A stretch of DNA of 12,907 nt from Lachnospiraceae bacterium UBA3774 (GTDB lineage Bacteria > Bacillota > Clostridia > Lachnospirales > Lachnospiraceae), in the NCBI GenBank assembly GCA_002369255.1, contig DFFO01000062.1, positions 1 through 12,907 of the forward strand, in the 5' to 3' direction. Both the position numbers and the translations under genes were made by a program. Shown one piece after another: positions 6,156 through 12,907 of this stretch. Every line of letters begins with the position of its first letter. Within the stretch, counting starts at the first letter, position 1. The notes under the pieces were generated by a model. It searched no databases and was not told the origin of the DNA. It worked only from the letters and a program-made list of their open reading frames with translations.

Positions 6156-7223
6156 ATGGATCAAAAAGCAGATATAAAAACTTTATATTACGAAGAACTT
6201 GAAGCCCTGATAAAAAAATGCGGGCTTCCGGCTTTTCGCGCCGGTCAGATTTTCAGATGGTTTCATAACAATCTTGCCCGCGATTTTGACGATCTGAAAA
6301 ACGTCGGAAAAGAAACCATCGGTATTTTGAAAGAAAATGCCGCCCTTTATCCGCTGACTATCGTGCGCGTGCTGGAATCAAAGCTTGACGGCACAAAGAA
6401 ATTTGCGTTCGCGCTGCATGACGGAAATATCATTGAAAGCGTTTTTATGCGTTATAAACACGGAAATTCCGTATGTATATCCTCGCAGGCAGGGTGCCGC
6501 ATGGGATGCAGGTTCTGCGCTTCGACTGTAAACGGCCTTGCAAGAAATCTTACCGCGTCGGAAATGCTTGAACAGGTATATGAGATCGGCCGCATTACGG
6601 GAGAGAGGATATCAAACGTCGTGATAATGGGCTCCGGCGAACCGCTGGACAATTATGACAACACGATCAGATTTATAAGACTGATAAGCGACAGTGAAGG
6701 CTACAATATGAGCAGGCGCAATATTACGCTATCTACGTGCGGCCTTGTTCCTCAGATAAAAAAACTTGCGGACGAAGACCTTCCGGTAACGCTTGCCATT
6801 TCGCTTCATGCGCCAAATGACGAGTTAAGAAAGAAAACCATGCCCATAGCGCAAAAGTATTCCGTCGCGGATATCAGGGACGCCTGCGTTTATTATTTTG
6901 AAAAGACCGGAAGGCGCGTAACGTTTGAATACAGCGTCATAAAGGATCTCAATGACGGCAGGGAAACGATCGACGAACTTGCCCGGTATCTCTTGCCGCT
7001 GCACTGTCATCTGAATCTTATTTCTGTTAATCCGATAAAGGAAAGAAACTATGCAAGAGTAGGTGATTTTTCTTTGGCCGGCATCAAAAAAACCTTGGAA
7101 AATAAAGGAATAAATGTTACTATAAGAAGAAGGCTCGGAAGCGATATTGACAGCTCCTGCGGTCAATTGCGTCTTGAAACTATGAGCGAGATAAAAACGC
7201 AGGGAAAGGAAGGTCTTTCTTGA
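6156..7223 (+). CDS. rlmN: Dual-specificity 23S rRNA/tRNA adenine C2-methyltransferase RlmN
   Basis: RlmN is a radical-SAM enzyme that methylates C2 of A2503 in 23S rRNA and A37 in certain tRNAs, using a [4Fe-4S] cluster and a methyl-cysteine intermediate. The cluster motif C-x3-C-x2-C is C114, C118 and C121 (CRMGCRFCAS). The methyl-carrying cysteine near the C-terminus is C335 in DIDSSCGQLR. IMGSGEPLDNY, LSTCGLVP and AISLHAPND are typical family blocks. At 355 residues it has normal length. The ATG at 6156 is the first possible start after an in-frame stop at 6129 and matches the usual N-terminus, yet no Shine-Dalgarno sequence precedes it. The TGA overlaps the TTG start of prpC. It lies in the standard place between rsmB and prpC in the cluster. 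Confidence 0.96.
   Translation: MDQKADIKTLYYEELEALIKKCGLPAFRAGQIFRWFHNNLARDFDDLKNVGKETIGILKENAALYPLTIVRVLESKLDGTKKFAFALHDGNIIESVFMRYKHGNSVCISSQAGCRMGCRFCASTVNGLARNLTASEMLEQVYEIGRITGERISNVVIMGSGEPLDNYDNTIRFIRLISDSEGYNMSRRNITLSTCGLVPQIKKLADEDLPVTLAISLHAPNDELRKKTMPIAQKYSVADIRDACVYYFEKTGRRVTFEYSVIKDLNDGRETIDELARYLLPLHCHLNLISVNPIKERNYARVGDFSLAGIKKTLENKGINVTIRRRLGSDIDSSCGQLRLETMSEIKTQGKEGLS
7206..7213 (+). promoter_or_regulatory. Ribosome binding site that fixes the TTG start of prpC
   Basis: AAGGAAGG in the last codons of rlmN lies 6 bases before the TTG at 7220 and supports a TTG start overlapping the rlmN stop. Confidence 0.65.
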
Positions 7224-7948
7224 AGTATTACGCGGCAAGCGATACGGGTCTGGTCCGTAAACAGAACGAAGATTATATTTATGCATCGCCTGAACAGGTG
7301 GGCGTTCTTTCCAATCTTTTTATCGTTGCCGACGGTATGGGAGGACACAAAGCAGGAGAGTATGCTTCCAGATTTGCCGTGAGTACCGCGGTAAAGGTTT
7401 TTATGTCCGAAAAAGATGGCGGGAGTCTGCGCGACTTGTTCAAAAAAGCGGTTTCCTGCGCAAATATGAAGGTTTACAATTCTGCCTCAGACAATCTCGA
7501 TTTTCGTGGAATGGGAACGACTATGGTGCTGGCCACAATCATCGGAGACGATCTTTTTGCGGCCAATATCGGAGACAGCAGACTTTACGTTATCGGAAAG
7601 GAAATCCGGCAGATCACAAAAGACCACTCTCTTGTCGAGGAGCTTGCCTGCAAGGGAGTTTTGGACAGAAACAGCGATGAGTACAACATAAACAAAAACA
7701 TTATCACCCGCGCCGTCGGTTCTTCATACGACGTTGAGGCGGACTTTTTTGAAACGAAACTGCAGCCCGGAGATAAAGTATTATTATGCTCGGACGGTCT
7801 TACCAATATGATAGACGATCAGGGCATTTTTGATATCATAAAAAACAATCCTAAAACCGAAGACTGTGTAAAGCAGCTTATGTTAACGGGAAAGAAAAAC
7901 GGGGGAAGCGATAACATCTCCCTGATCGTTATCGACCCTGAGTTATAA
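7220..7948 (+). CDS. prpC: PP2C-family Ser/Thr protein phosphatase (PrpC/Stp type)
   Basis: This cytoplasmic Mn2+/Mg2+-dependent phosphatase removes phosphates placed by the PASTA kinase encoded next. All 242 residues form one PPM/PP2C domain. Visible motifs in order are SDTGLVRKQNEDY (E17, D18), the metal-binding VADGMGGHKAGEYAS (D38, G39), GMGTTMVLA, NIGDSRLYV, ITKDHSLVEEL, LLCSDGLTNM (D192) and GGSDNISLIVI (D231). Every metal-ligand Asp of the bacterial family is present, so it should be active. It starts with TTG inside the rlmN stop (TTGA overlap), backed by a ribosome binding site. It ends 15 bases before the kinase. Its size matches PrpC/Stp proteins, and no membrane segment is present. 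Confidence 0.95.
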   Translation: MKYYAASDTGLVRKQNEDYIYASPEQVGVLSNLFIVADGMGGHKAGEYASRFAVSTAVKVFMSEKDGGSLRDLFKKAVSCANMKVYNSASDNLDFRGMGTTMVLATIIGDDLFAANIGDSRLYVIGKEIRQITKDHSLVEELACKGVLDRNSDEYNINKNIITRAVGSSYDVEADFFETKLQPGDKVLLCSDGLTNMIDDQGIFDIIKNNPKTEDCVKQLMLTGKKNGGSDNISLIVIDPEL

Positions 7949-7963
7949 GAGAGGAAAACAATA

Positions 7964-10039
7964 ATGTCAATTGTTTCAGGACAGATACTTGCGAACAGAT
8001 ATGAGATTATCGGAAAGATCGGCGAAGGCGGGATGTCTGACGTATATAAAGCGCTGGACAAAAAACTCAACCGCATCATAGCCATAAAAGTTCTCAAAAA
8101 CGAATATGCGCAGGATCAGACATTCGTGGCGAAATTCCGCATGGAGGCACAGTCTGCCGCATGCCTTTCAAATCCTAACATCGTCAAAGTCTTTGACGTC
8201 GGTGAGGAAGAGGGCTCTCATTATATCGTAATGGAATTTATCGAGGGCATCACCCTGAAAAAATATATAGACAGAAGAGGGAAACTCGGTATCCGCGAGG
8301 CTATCGAAGTGGCTCTGCAGGTCGCATACGGACTTGAGGCCGCGCACAGCGAGCATATCGTTCACCGGGATATCAAGCCGCAGAACATCATGATATCGAA
8401 GGAAGGAAAGGTTTACGTTACTGATTTCGGTATCGCAAGAGCCGTTTCGGGTCAGACCATAAAGGAAAAAGCGATGGGCAGCGCTCATTATATTTCTCCC
8501 GAACAGGCAAAGGGCGGCCACTGTGACGAAAGGAGCGATATTTATTCCCTCGGTATTACTATGTATGAAATGCTTACCGGCAGAGTTCCGTTTGAGGGAG
8601 ACTCCACAGTAGCAGTCGCGCTGCTTCACATTCAGGGCGAGATGGTTCCTCCGAGCGTTTATGAACCGCTCATCCCGGTAAGTCTTGAAAAGATTATTTT
8701 AAAATGTACCCAAAAAGATCCGGAAGACAGATATCTTTCCGCGACGGAGCTGATTGCGGATCTGAAAAAAGCTCTTACTTCGCCGAATGAAGATTTTGTA
8801 AATCTGGAATCATCCGCAGCGGCAGGCATCGCTGCAGCCGGAGCAAAAACTGTCGAAGGCGCGGAGCCCCTTGGCAAGACGGGAACAAAGGAAGTCCCGA
8901 GCGACAAAGTAAGAAAGGCGATCGAAGCCGGCGCAGTCAAGAGTGCAAAGGAAGATTTTGAAGATATCGATGATATCGGGGAAGAATCAGACGATGAGAC
9001 CGATGAATCCGAAGCGCGTTTTGAAAAACTCGTGACATATATAGGCATAGGCGTTGCCGCCGTTGTGGTGATCATCCTTCTTATTGTCGGAGTAAAAGCC
9101 TGCGGACTTTTTGATTTCGGAAACGGATCCAAGGAAGAAAGCACGGAGACAAGCATTGTCGAAATGATCGACATTACCGGAAAGACCTATGAAGAAGCGG
9201 AGCTTGAGCTCGGAAAGCTCGGACTTGAGCTTAAAGTCACTTACGTTGAAAATACCGGTTTTGAAGAGGGAAAAATATACGATCAGGATATCAAACAGGG
9301 AACAAGCGTTAGTACAGGCACCGTGATCAACGCAAAGATCACTGCTGCGTCTGCCGGAATACTCGTTCCGGACGGACTTACCGGCAAAACACCCGAAGCG
9401 GTAAGATCCATTCTTCGAAACGCCGGTTTTACAAATGTCAGCGATACGCTCATTCAGGAAGCAAGCGAGGTGATTGACGCCGGACTTGTGATCAGAACAG
9501 AGCCCGCGTCAAATACTTCAGCTTCAAAAGATACGCTTGTAACAATCATTGTAAGCTCCGGAAAGACGGTGGCCACTACAACTGTACCTTCACTGATAGA
9601 TCTCGAAGAGGGAGTGGCCCGCGAGAGGCTTGCGTCCTACAAGCTGACAGTCGGTACCGTCAGTTATGAATACAGCAACAATACCGAAAAGGGCGACGTT
9701 ATGCTCCAGAACACGGATCCCGGAACTACCGTTGAGGAAGGTACGGCGATCAGCTTTACTGTCAGCAAGGGTCCGAAGGAGACTCAGACGGCTACGGTTC
9801 AGGTCCCCGACCTTGAAGGCCTTTCCAGAGACAAAGCAAAATCCAAGCTTCAATCCGTCGGCCTCTATATAGGAAATACCGAAACCGAAGAAACCGATGA
9901 TAAGAGCATGGACGGAAAAGTCATAGGCCAGACTCCTTCTTCCGGAAAAACCGTAGAAGAAGGAACCTACGTTGATATAGTTATCGGTGAATACAGAGAG
10001 CCGGATACCTCATCGGGCGATATCTCGTCTGACAACTAA
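7964..10039 (+). CDS. prkC: Membrane PASTA-domain Ser/Thr protein kinase (PrkC/StkP/PknB family)
   Basis: This kinase senses peptidoglycan fragments or lipid II through extracellular PASTA domains and phosphorylates cytoplasmic proteins of cell division, wall synthesis and translation. The 691 residues run as follows. The kinase domain (about 13-270) has Gly-rich GKIGEGGMSDVYKA, ATP-contact K42, catalytic HRD (134-136), DFG (154-156) and GSAHYISPEQ. A long juxtamembrane linker (about 271-356) is Ala-rich and then strongly acidic. One membrane helix spans about 357-378. Four PASTA domains follow at about 398-460, 466-533, 540-603 and 612-676. The tail is Ser/Asp-rich. The first PASTA unit lacks the usual VP start. 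The activation loop (157-171) has few Ser/Thr, mainly S162 and T165. GAGAGG at 7949-7954 precedes the ATG by 9 bases. It pairs functionally with the preceding phosphatase. Confidence 0.97.
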   Translation: MSIVSGQILANRYEIIGKIGEGGMSDVYKALDKKLNRIIAIKVLKNEYAQDQTFVAKFRMEAQSAACLSNPNIVKVFDVGEEEGSHYIVMEFIEGITLKKYIDRRGKLGIREAIEVALQVAYGLEAAHSEHIVHRDIKPQNIMISKEGKVYVTDFGIARAVSGQTIKEKAMGSAHYISPEQAKGGHCDERSDIYSLGITMYEMLTGRVPFEGDSTVAVALLHIQGEMVPPSVYEPLIPVSLEKIILKCTQKDPEDRYLSATELIADLKKALTSPNEDFVNLESSAAAGIAAAGAKTVEGAEPLGKTGTKEVPSDKVRKAIEAGAVKSAKEDFEDIDDIGEESDDETDESEARFEKLVTYIGIGVAAVVVIILLIVGVKACGLFDFGNGSKEESTETSIVEMIDITGKTYEEAELELGKLGLELKVTYVENTGFEEGKIYDQDIKQGTSVSTGTVINAKITAASAGILVPDGLTGKTPEAVRSILRNAGFTNVSDTLIQEASEVIDAGLVIRTEPASNTSASKDTLVTIIVSSGKTVATTTVPSLIDLEEGVARERLASYKLTVGTVSYEYSNNTEKGDVMLQNTDPGTTVEEGTAISFTVSKGPKETQTATVQVPDLEGLSRDKAKSKLQSVGLYIGNTETEETDDKSMDGKVIGQTPSSGKTVEEGTYVDIVIGEYREPDTSSGDISSDN

Positions 10040-10044
10040 AGCGG

Positions 10045-10920
10045 ATGAAGACTCTCGGGCGCATCATAAAAGGAATAGGCGGTTTTTATTACGTTCATGA
10101 CGGACAAACCGTGTATGAATGCAAGGCCAAAGGCAGCTTCAGAAATCTGAAGATCCGACCGCTTCCCGGAGATATGGTCGAAGTTGAAACGGAAGAAAAG
10201 GCCGGTGCAAGTATCTGCGCGGTGCTTCCGCGTAAAAACGAATTGTACAGACCTGCCGCGGCAAACGTAGATACAGTAGTCTTGTATTTTGCGGCAAAAG
10301 AACCTTCGCCCGCACCGCTTTTGATCGACAAGCTATTGATATATTACAGGAGTCTCGGCATTTGCCCGATCCTTGTATTCAACAAAAAGGATCTTTGCCT
10401 GCCTGAAGAAACGGACGAGTTAAAAAATATTTATAAAGATTCGGGAGTGGCGCTTTTCGTTATCAGCACATTTGAACCGTCATCCGTTTTACCCTTAAAA
10501 GAGGCGCTGTACGGAAAAATGAGCATTATTTCGGGCCCGTCAGGAGCCGGAAAGTCGTCTTTTGTAAATCTTTTGGTACCCGGGGCCGAAATGCAGACAG
10601 GAGAGCTGAGCCGGAAACTCGGCAGGGGACGCCATACCACAAGGCATACTGAGCTTTTCAGGATCTGTGAAGATACTTTTATCATGGATACTCCCGGTTT
10701 TACTGCATTTGAACCGGAAAACGTTTCTCCTGAGGAACTTTCCGAATACTATCCGGAGTTTTCTTCTTATACGGCCAAGTGCGCTTTTAAAGACTGCGTA
10801 CATATCGGAGAAAGACAGTGCGCCGTAAAGGACGCTGTAAATGCCGGAAAGATAAGTCGTATCAGATATGAAAACTACAAAAAAATATATTGCGAAGCGA
10901 AAGTTAAAAAGCAATACTGA
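10045..10920 (+). CDS. rsgA: Ribosome small-subunit-dependent GTPase RsgA
   Basis: RsgA is a circularly permuted GTPase that checks late 30S subunit maturation; GTP hydrolysis is stimulated by the 30S subunit. The 291 residues start with an OB-fold RNA-binding domain (GRIIKGIGGFYYV to about 60). The permuted G domain has the G4 motif NKKD (113-116) before the P-loop GPSGAGKSS (164-172), then G2 TT (198-199) and G3 DTPG (215-218). The C-terminal zinc site is C246, C251, H253 and C259 (C-x4-C-x-H-x5-C). The ATG lies 5 bases after the prkC stop and has no convincing Shine-Dalgarno sequence, so it is probably translated by coupling. The N-terminus fits the family. In related species RsgA can be phosphorylated by PrkC, which would link this neighbour pair functionally. 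Confidence 0.96.
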   Translation: MKTLGRIIKGIGGFYYVHDGQTVYECKAKGSFRNLKIRPLPGDMVEVETEEKAGASICAVLPRKNELYRPAAANVDTVVLYFAAKEPSPAPLLIDKLLIYYRSLGICPILVFNKKDLCLPEETDELKNIYKDSGVALFVISTFEPSSVLPLKEALYGKMSIISGPSGAGKSSFVNLLVPGAEMQTGELSRKLGRGRHTTRHTELFRICEDTFIMDTPGFTAFEPENVSPEELSEYYPEFSSYTAKCAFKDCVHIGERQCAVKDAVNAGKISRIRYENYKKIYCEAKVKKQY

Positions 10921-10931
10921 CGAGGTTTAGA

Positions 10932-11594
10932 ATGAGAGAAAAAATATTGGCGCCGTCGCTTTTGGCAGCCGACTTTTCAAAGCTTGAAAAAGAAATATCC
11001 GATGTAGCCCGCGCCGGAGCAAAGTATCTGCATCTTGACGTTATGGACGGGGCATTTGTCCCGAGTATTTCCTTCGGGATGCCTGTCATAAAAAGTCTTA
11101 GAAAAAACACGGATCTCGTATTTGATGTTCATCTGATGATAGAAAACCCGCTCAGATATATAGAAGATTTCAGAAGATGCGGCGCAGACATCATCTGCGT
11201 GCATGCTGAAGCAGACAGACATCTTGACAGAACCCTGAACGCCATAAAACAGTCCGGAGCAAAGGCGGCGCTCGCGCTTAATCCCGCAACGGATATCGAC
11301 TCTGTCAGATATGCGCTTTCCCTTTGCGATATGGTATTGCTGATGTCTGTAAATCCGGGCTTCGGCGGACAAAAATACATAGGTTACGTTACGGAAAAGA
11401 TAAAAAGACTCGCGGATCTAAGAGAGGCCTGCGGCCTTGATTTTGATATAGAAGTCGATGGCGGAATAAATCTTGATAACGTTTCGTCCGTGATCAGTGC
11501 CGGCGCAAATGTGATCGTTGCGGGGTCTGCGGTTTTCGGAGAGCAAACATATCAAAACGCCTGTAAATTCATGGACGTTTTAAACGAAAGATAA
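10932..11594 (+). CDS. rpe: Ribulose-phosphate 3-epimerase
   Basis: Rpe interconverts ribulose 5-phosphate and xylulose 5-phosphate in the cytoplasmic pentose-phosphate pathway. The 220 residues form one TIM barrel. Visible blocks are APSLLAADFSKLEKEI, LHLDVMDGAFVPSISFG (metal ligands H34 and D36), DVHLMIENP (H67), MSVNPGFGGQKY and EVDGGIN with D176, which together give the metal and acid/base residues. The phosphate-binding GANVIVAGSAVFG closes the barrel. GAGG at 10922-10925 sits 6 bases before the ATG and only 12 bases separate it from rsgA. The rsgA-rpe order is the conserved Bacillota arrangement. The thiamine pyrophosphokinase gene that often follows rpe is not present here. Confidence 0.97.
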   Translation: MREKILAPSLLAADFSKLEKEISDVARAGAKYLHLDVMDGAFVPSISFGMPVIKSLRKNTDLVFDVHLMIENPLRYIEDFRRCGADIICVHAEADRHLDRTLNAIKQSGAKAALALNPATDIDSVRYALSLCDMVLLMSVNPGFGGQKYIGYVTEKIKRLADLREACGLDFDIEVDGGINLDNVSSVISAGANVIVAGSAVFGEQTYQNACKFMDVLNER

Positions 11595-11608
11595 GTCCTT
11601 TTCATATA

Positions 11609-12652
11609 ATGCTTGACAGTCTGAAAAAAACATTTTTCCTTTTGATCATATCTTTTGCGCTGATCCTGTGCTCCTGTTCTTCAGGGGGAGAGGATCAGGT
11701 GCCGCGTGCAGAGGTTAATGCAACGCTGCTTCGCATAGGCGACAATAAGATCGCTCTAAAAAAAGCGCTTATTCTTGTCCTCGGGCAAAAAGACATGATT
11801 GAAAGCACGTACGGATCGGATATATGGAATGTATCGCTATCTGAAAAGAATCTTGACGAGCTGGTGAAAGAAAAGATCAAGATCAGGATAGGAATGATTT
11901 ACACAGGGAGCCTGCTTGCCGGCAGCAGAGGGATCAGACTCGATCATGACGAGGAAATACTGTCTGCGTCGGCTGCAGACTATCTGTTTGCAAAGCTTTC
12001 GGCTGCTGACAGGGAGGAATTGAAGCTCTCCGCGGATGAGCTTTATGATATTTATTATTCATACAGGCTTGCTGTCTGCGGATATAAAACGCTGCTTGAC
12101 GAAGCTGAGATAGAGGTCAGCCGTGACGAAGCGAGGATTATAAGACTCGCACGGATAAAAGTCTCCACAATGGGGCTTTCGGGCGCCGATCTTTCCCTCA
12201 AAAAGGCGCGGCTTTCCGAGGCGGCGCAAAAGATTGCGGACGGAGCCGACTTTGGCGCAGTTGCATCCGAATATGATGAAAACGGAAAAACCGAAATGTA
12301 TGCGGCAAGAGGCGAGCTTCCGTCAAAAGAGGAGGAGATTGCTTTTTCTCTCAATGAGGGAGAAGTAAGCTCCGTATTTGAATCAGATGACTCGCTTGTT
12401 ATTATCAAATGTCTGGATTCTTATGACGAAGTAAGATCCGACGCCGCAAGAGAGCGCATTACTTCTGAGAAACAGAGCGCTTATTATATCGAAGCGCTTG
12501 AGGATTTTCTTAAAAAGAACCCTTTGATTTGGAATGACGCGGTCTGGAACAGCCTTGACCTTTCCGCGATTTCATATAAGACGGATTCAAACTTTTTTGA
12601 AGTTTATGATATGTTTTTCCCGGAGACGGCAGATGGCGGCGATCAGAGGTGA
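11609..12652 (+). CDS. Lipoprotein with SurA/PrsA-like N-domain and degenerate parvulin domain
   Basis: This 347-residue protein is predicted to be exported and lipid-anchored on the outer face of the membrane. The signal peptide is MLDSLKKTFF followed by a hydrophobic core, with lipobox L-C-S-C and C23 as the modified cysteine. Residues about 35-150 resemble the helical N-domain of SurA/PrsA-type foldases (IGDNKIALKKALILVLGQKD, then a YGSDIW motif). A parvulin (rotamase) domain lies at about 174-272, recognisable by ADFGAVASEYDENGK, IAFSLNEGEVSSVFES and VIIKC. The conserved His of the ARHIL-type first strand is replaced (ARIKV), and the late His before IIK is replaced by Val. Isomerase activity is therefore doubtful and a chaperone-like role is more likely. 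No good Shine-Dalgarno sequence precedes the ATG. It follows rpe by 14 bases and overlaps ung by 20. Confidence 0.8.
   Translation: MLDSLKKTFFLLIISFALILCSCSSGGEDQVPRAEVNATLLRIGDNKIALKKALILVLGQKDMIESTYGSDIWNVSLSEKNLDELVKEKIKIRIGMIYTGSLLAGSRGIRLDHDEEILSASAADYLFAKLSAADREELKLSADELYDIYYSYRLAVCGYKTLLDEAEIEVSRDEARIIRLARIKVSTMGLSGADLSLKKARLSEAAQKIADGADFGAVASEYDENGKTEMYAARGELPSKEEEIAFSLNEGEVSSVFESDDSLVIIKCLDSYDEVRSDAARERITSEKQSAYYIEALEDFLKKNPLIWNDAVWNSLDLSAISYKTDSNFFEVYDMFFPETADGGDQR
12622..12625 (+). promoter_or_regulatory. Ribosome binding site of ung inside the lipoprotein gene
   Basis: GGAG lies 7 bases before the ATG at 12633, within the last codons of the lipoprotein gene. It supports a 20-base overlap between the two genes. 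Confidence 0.65.
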
Positions 12653-12907
12653 CTGGCTTCCGGCACTGAAACCGGAGTTTTCAAAGCCATATTACAAAAA
12701 ACTATATAATACGGTGATAGATGAGTATTCGCATTACGAGGTCTTTCCGCCCGCGGATCTTATCAATCGCGCTTTTGAGCTTACGCCTCTTTCAAAAGTC
12801 AAGGCTGTCATCATAGGTCAGGACCCGTATCACGGAAAAGGCCAGGCGATGGGGCTTTGTTTTTCTGTAAATCGAGGTATTGCCATCCCGCCTTCGCTTG
12901 AAAATAT
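12633..12907 (+). CDS. ung: Uracil-DNA glycosylase, N-terminal part (3' end outside window)
   Basis: Ung removes uracil from DNA and starts base-excision repair. Ninety-one residues are visible of a protein usually about 220-230 long, and the frame is open to the last base. The catalytic water-activating motif is GQDPYHG with D64, the same position as in E. coli Ung, followed by GQAMGLCFSV and the PPSLEN substrate loop. The N-terminus (GDWLPALKPEFSKPYY) is typical. The ATG at 12633 is chosen because GGAG lies 7 bases upstream and the N-terminal spacing to the active site is normal. It overlaps the preceding lipoprotein gene by 20 bases, so it belongs to the same transcript. The His in the second half of the active site lies beyond the window. 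Confidence 0.95.
   Translation, partial: MAAIRGDWLPALKPEFSKPYYKKLYNTVIDEYSHYEVFPPADLINRAFELTPLSKVKAVIIGQDPYHGKGQAMGLCFSVNRGIAIPPSLEN

Noticed and set aside
5980..6177. 65-codon frame overlapping the end of rsmB and the start of rlmN
   Set aside because: It is in a different frame from rsmB, whose C-terminus is intact, and it has no ribosome binding site or recognisable domain.
8659..9174. Ser-rich antisense open frame (171 codons) opposite the kinase linker
   Set aside because: It is a shadow of the acidic/Ala-rich linker codons on the kinase strand, with no initiation signal or domain.
11605..11618. TATAAT overlapping the lipoprotein ATG, and TTGACA just after it
   Set aside because: No matching -35 lies 16-18 bases upstream of this TATAAT, and no -10 lies at the proper distance after the TTGACA. 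A start of transcription here would fall inside the gene.

Overview
All genes in this window lie on the + strand. The content points to the chromosome of a low-to-moderate GC Bacillota, most likely an uncultured Clostridia lineage. The reasons are a PASTA-domain Ser/Thr kinase with its PP2C phosphatase followed by rsgA and rpe, AGGAGG-type ribosome binding sites, two TTG start codons, many AGA/AGG and ATA codons, and intrinsic hairpin/T-tract terminators. This is core housekeeping DNA. I see no rRNA, tRNA, insertion sequence, phage gene or CRISPR array.

Layout. (1) 1-1781: the 3' half of gpmI (glycolytic phosphoglycerate mutase), then a membrane-anchored SPFH/band-7 protein with a 4 x 11-residue repeat. 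(2) 1782-1860: a compact control region with two 15-bp palindromes, an extended -10 promoter, and an intrinsic terminator whose T-tract abuts the next start codon. (3) 1861-3784: a GT4 glycosyltransferase overlapping a PlsC-type acyltransferase, a likely membrane-lipid pair, closed by a terminator at 3790-3817. (4) A near-consensus promoter at 3830-3858 starts a long tight cluster: fmt - rsmB - rlmN - prpC - prkC - rsgA - rpe - parvulin-like lipoprotein - ung (cut by the window end). No terminator is visible inside this cluster, and many junctions overlap or are separated by a few bases.

How the genes fit together. The long cluster joins translation initiation (fmt), rRNA modification (rsmB, rlmN) and small-subunit maturation (rsgA) to the envelope-sensing PrkC/PrpC phosphorylation switch. 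Pentose-phosphate metabolism (rpe), an extracytoplasmic folding-factor-like lipoprotein and DNA repair (ung) follow. The core order from fmt to rpe is the classical Bacillota arrangement. Compared with Bacillus, priA and def do not precede fmt, and the gene after rpe is the lipoprotein rather than thiN.

I found no wholly new biological system. The best leads are the promoter nested in a terminator at 1774-1861, a parvulin-like lipoprotein lacking both conserved histidines, a kinase activation loop with few phospho-acceptors, a shortened linker in RsmB, and several starts without a Shine-Dalgarno sequence.
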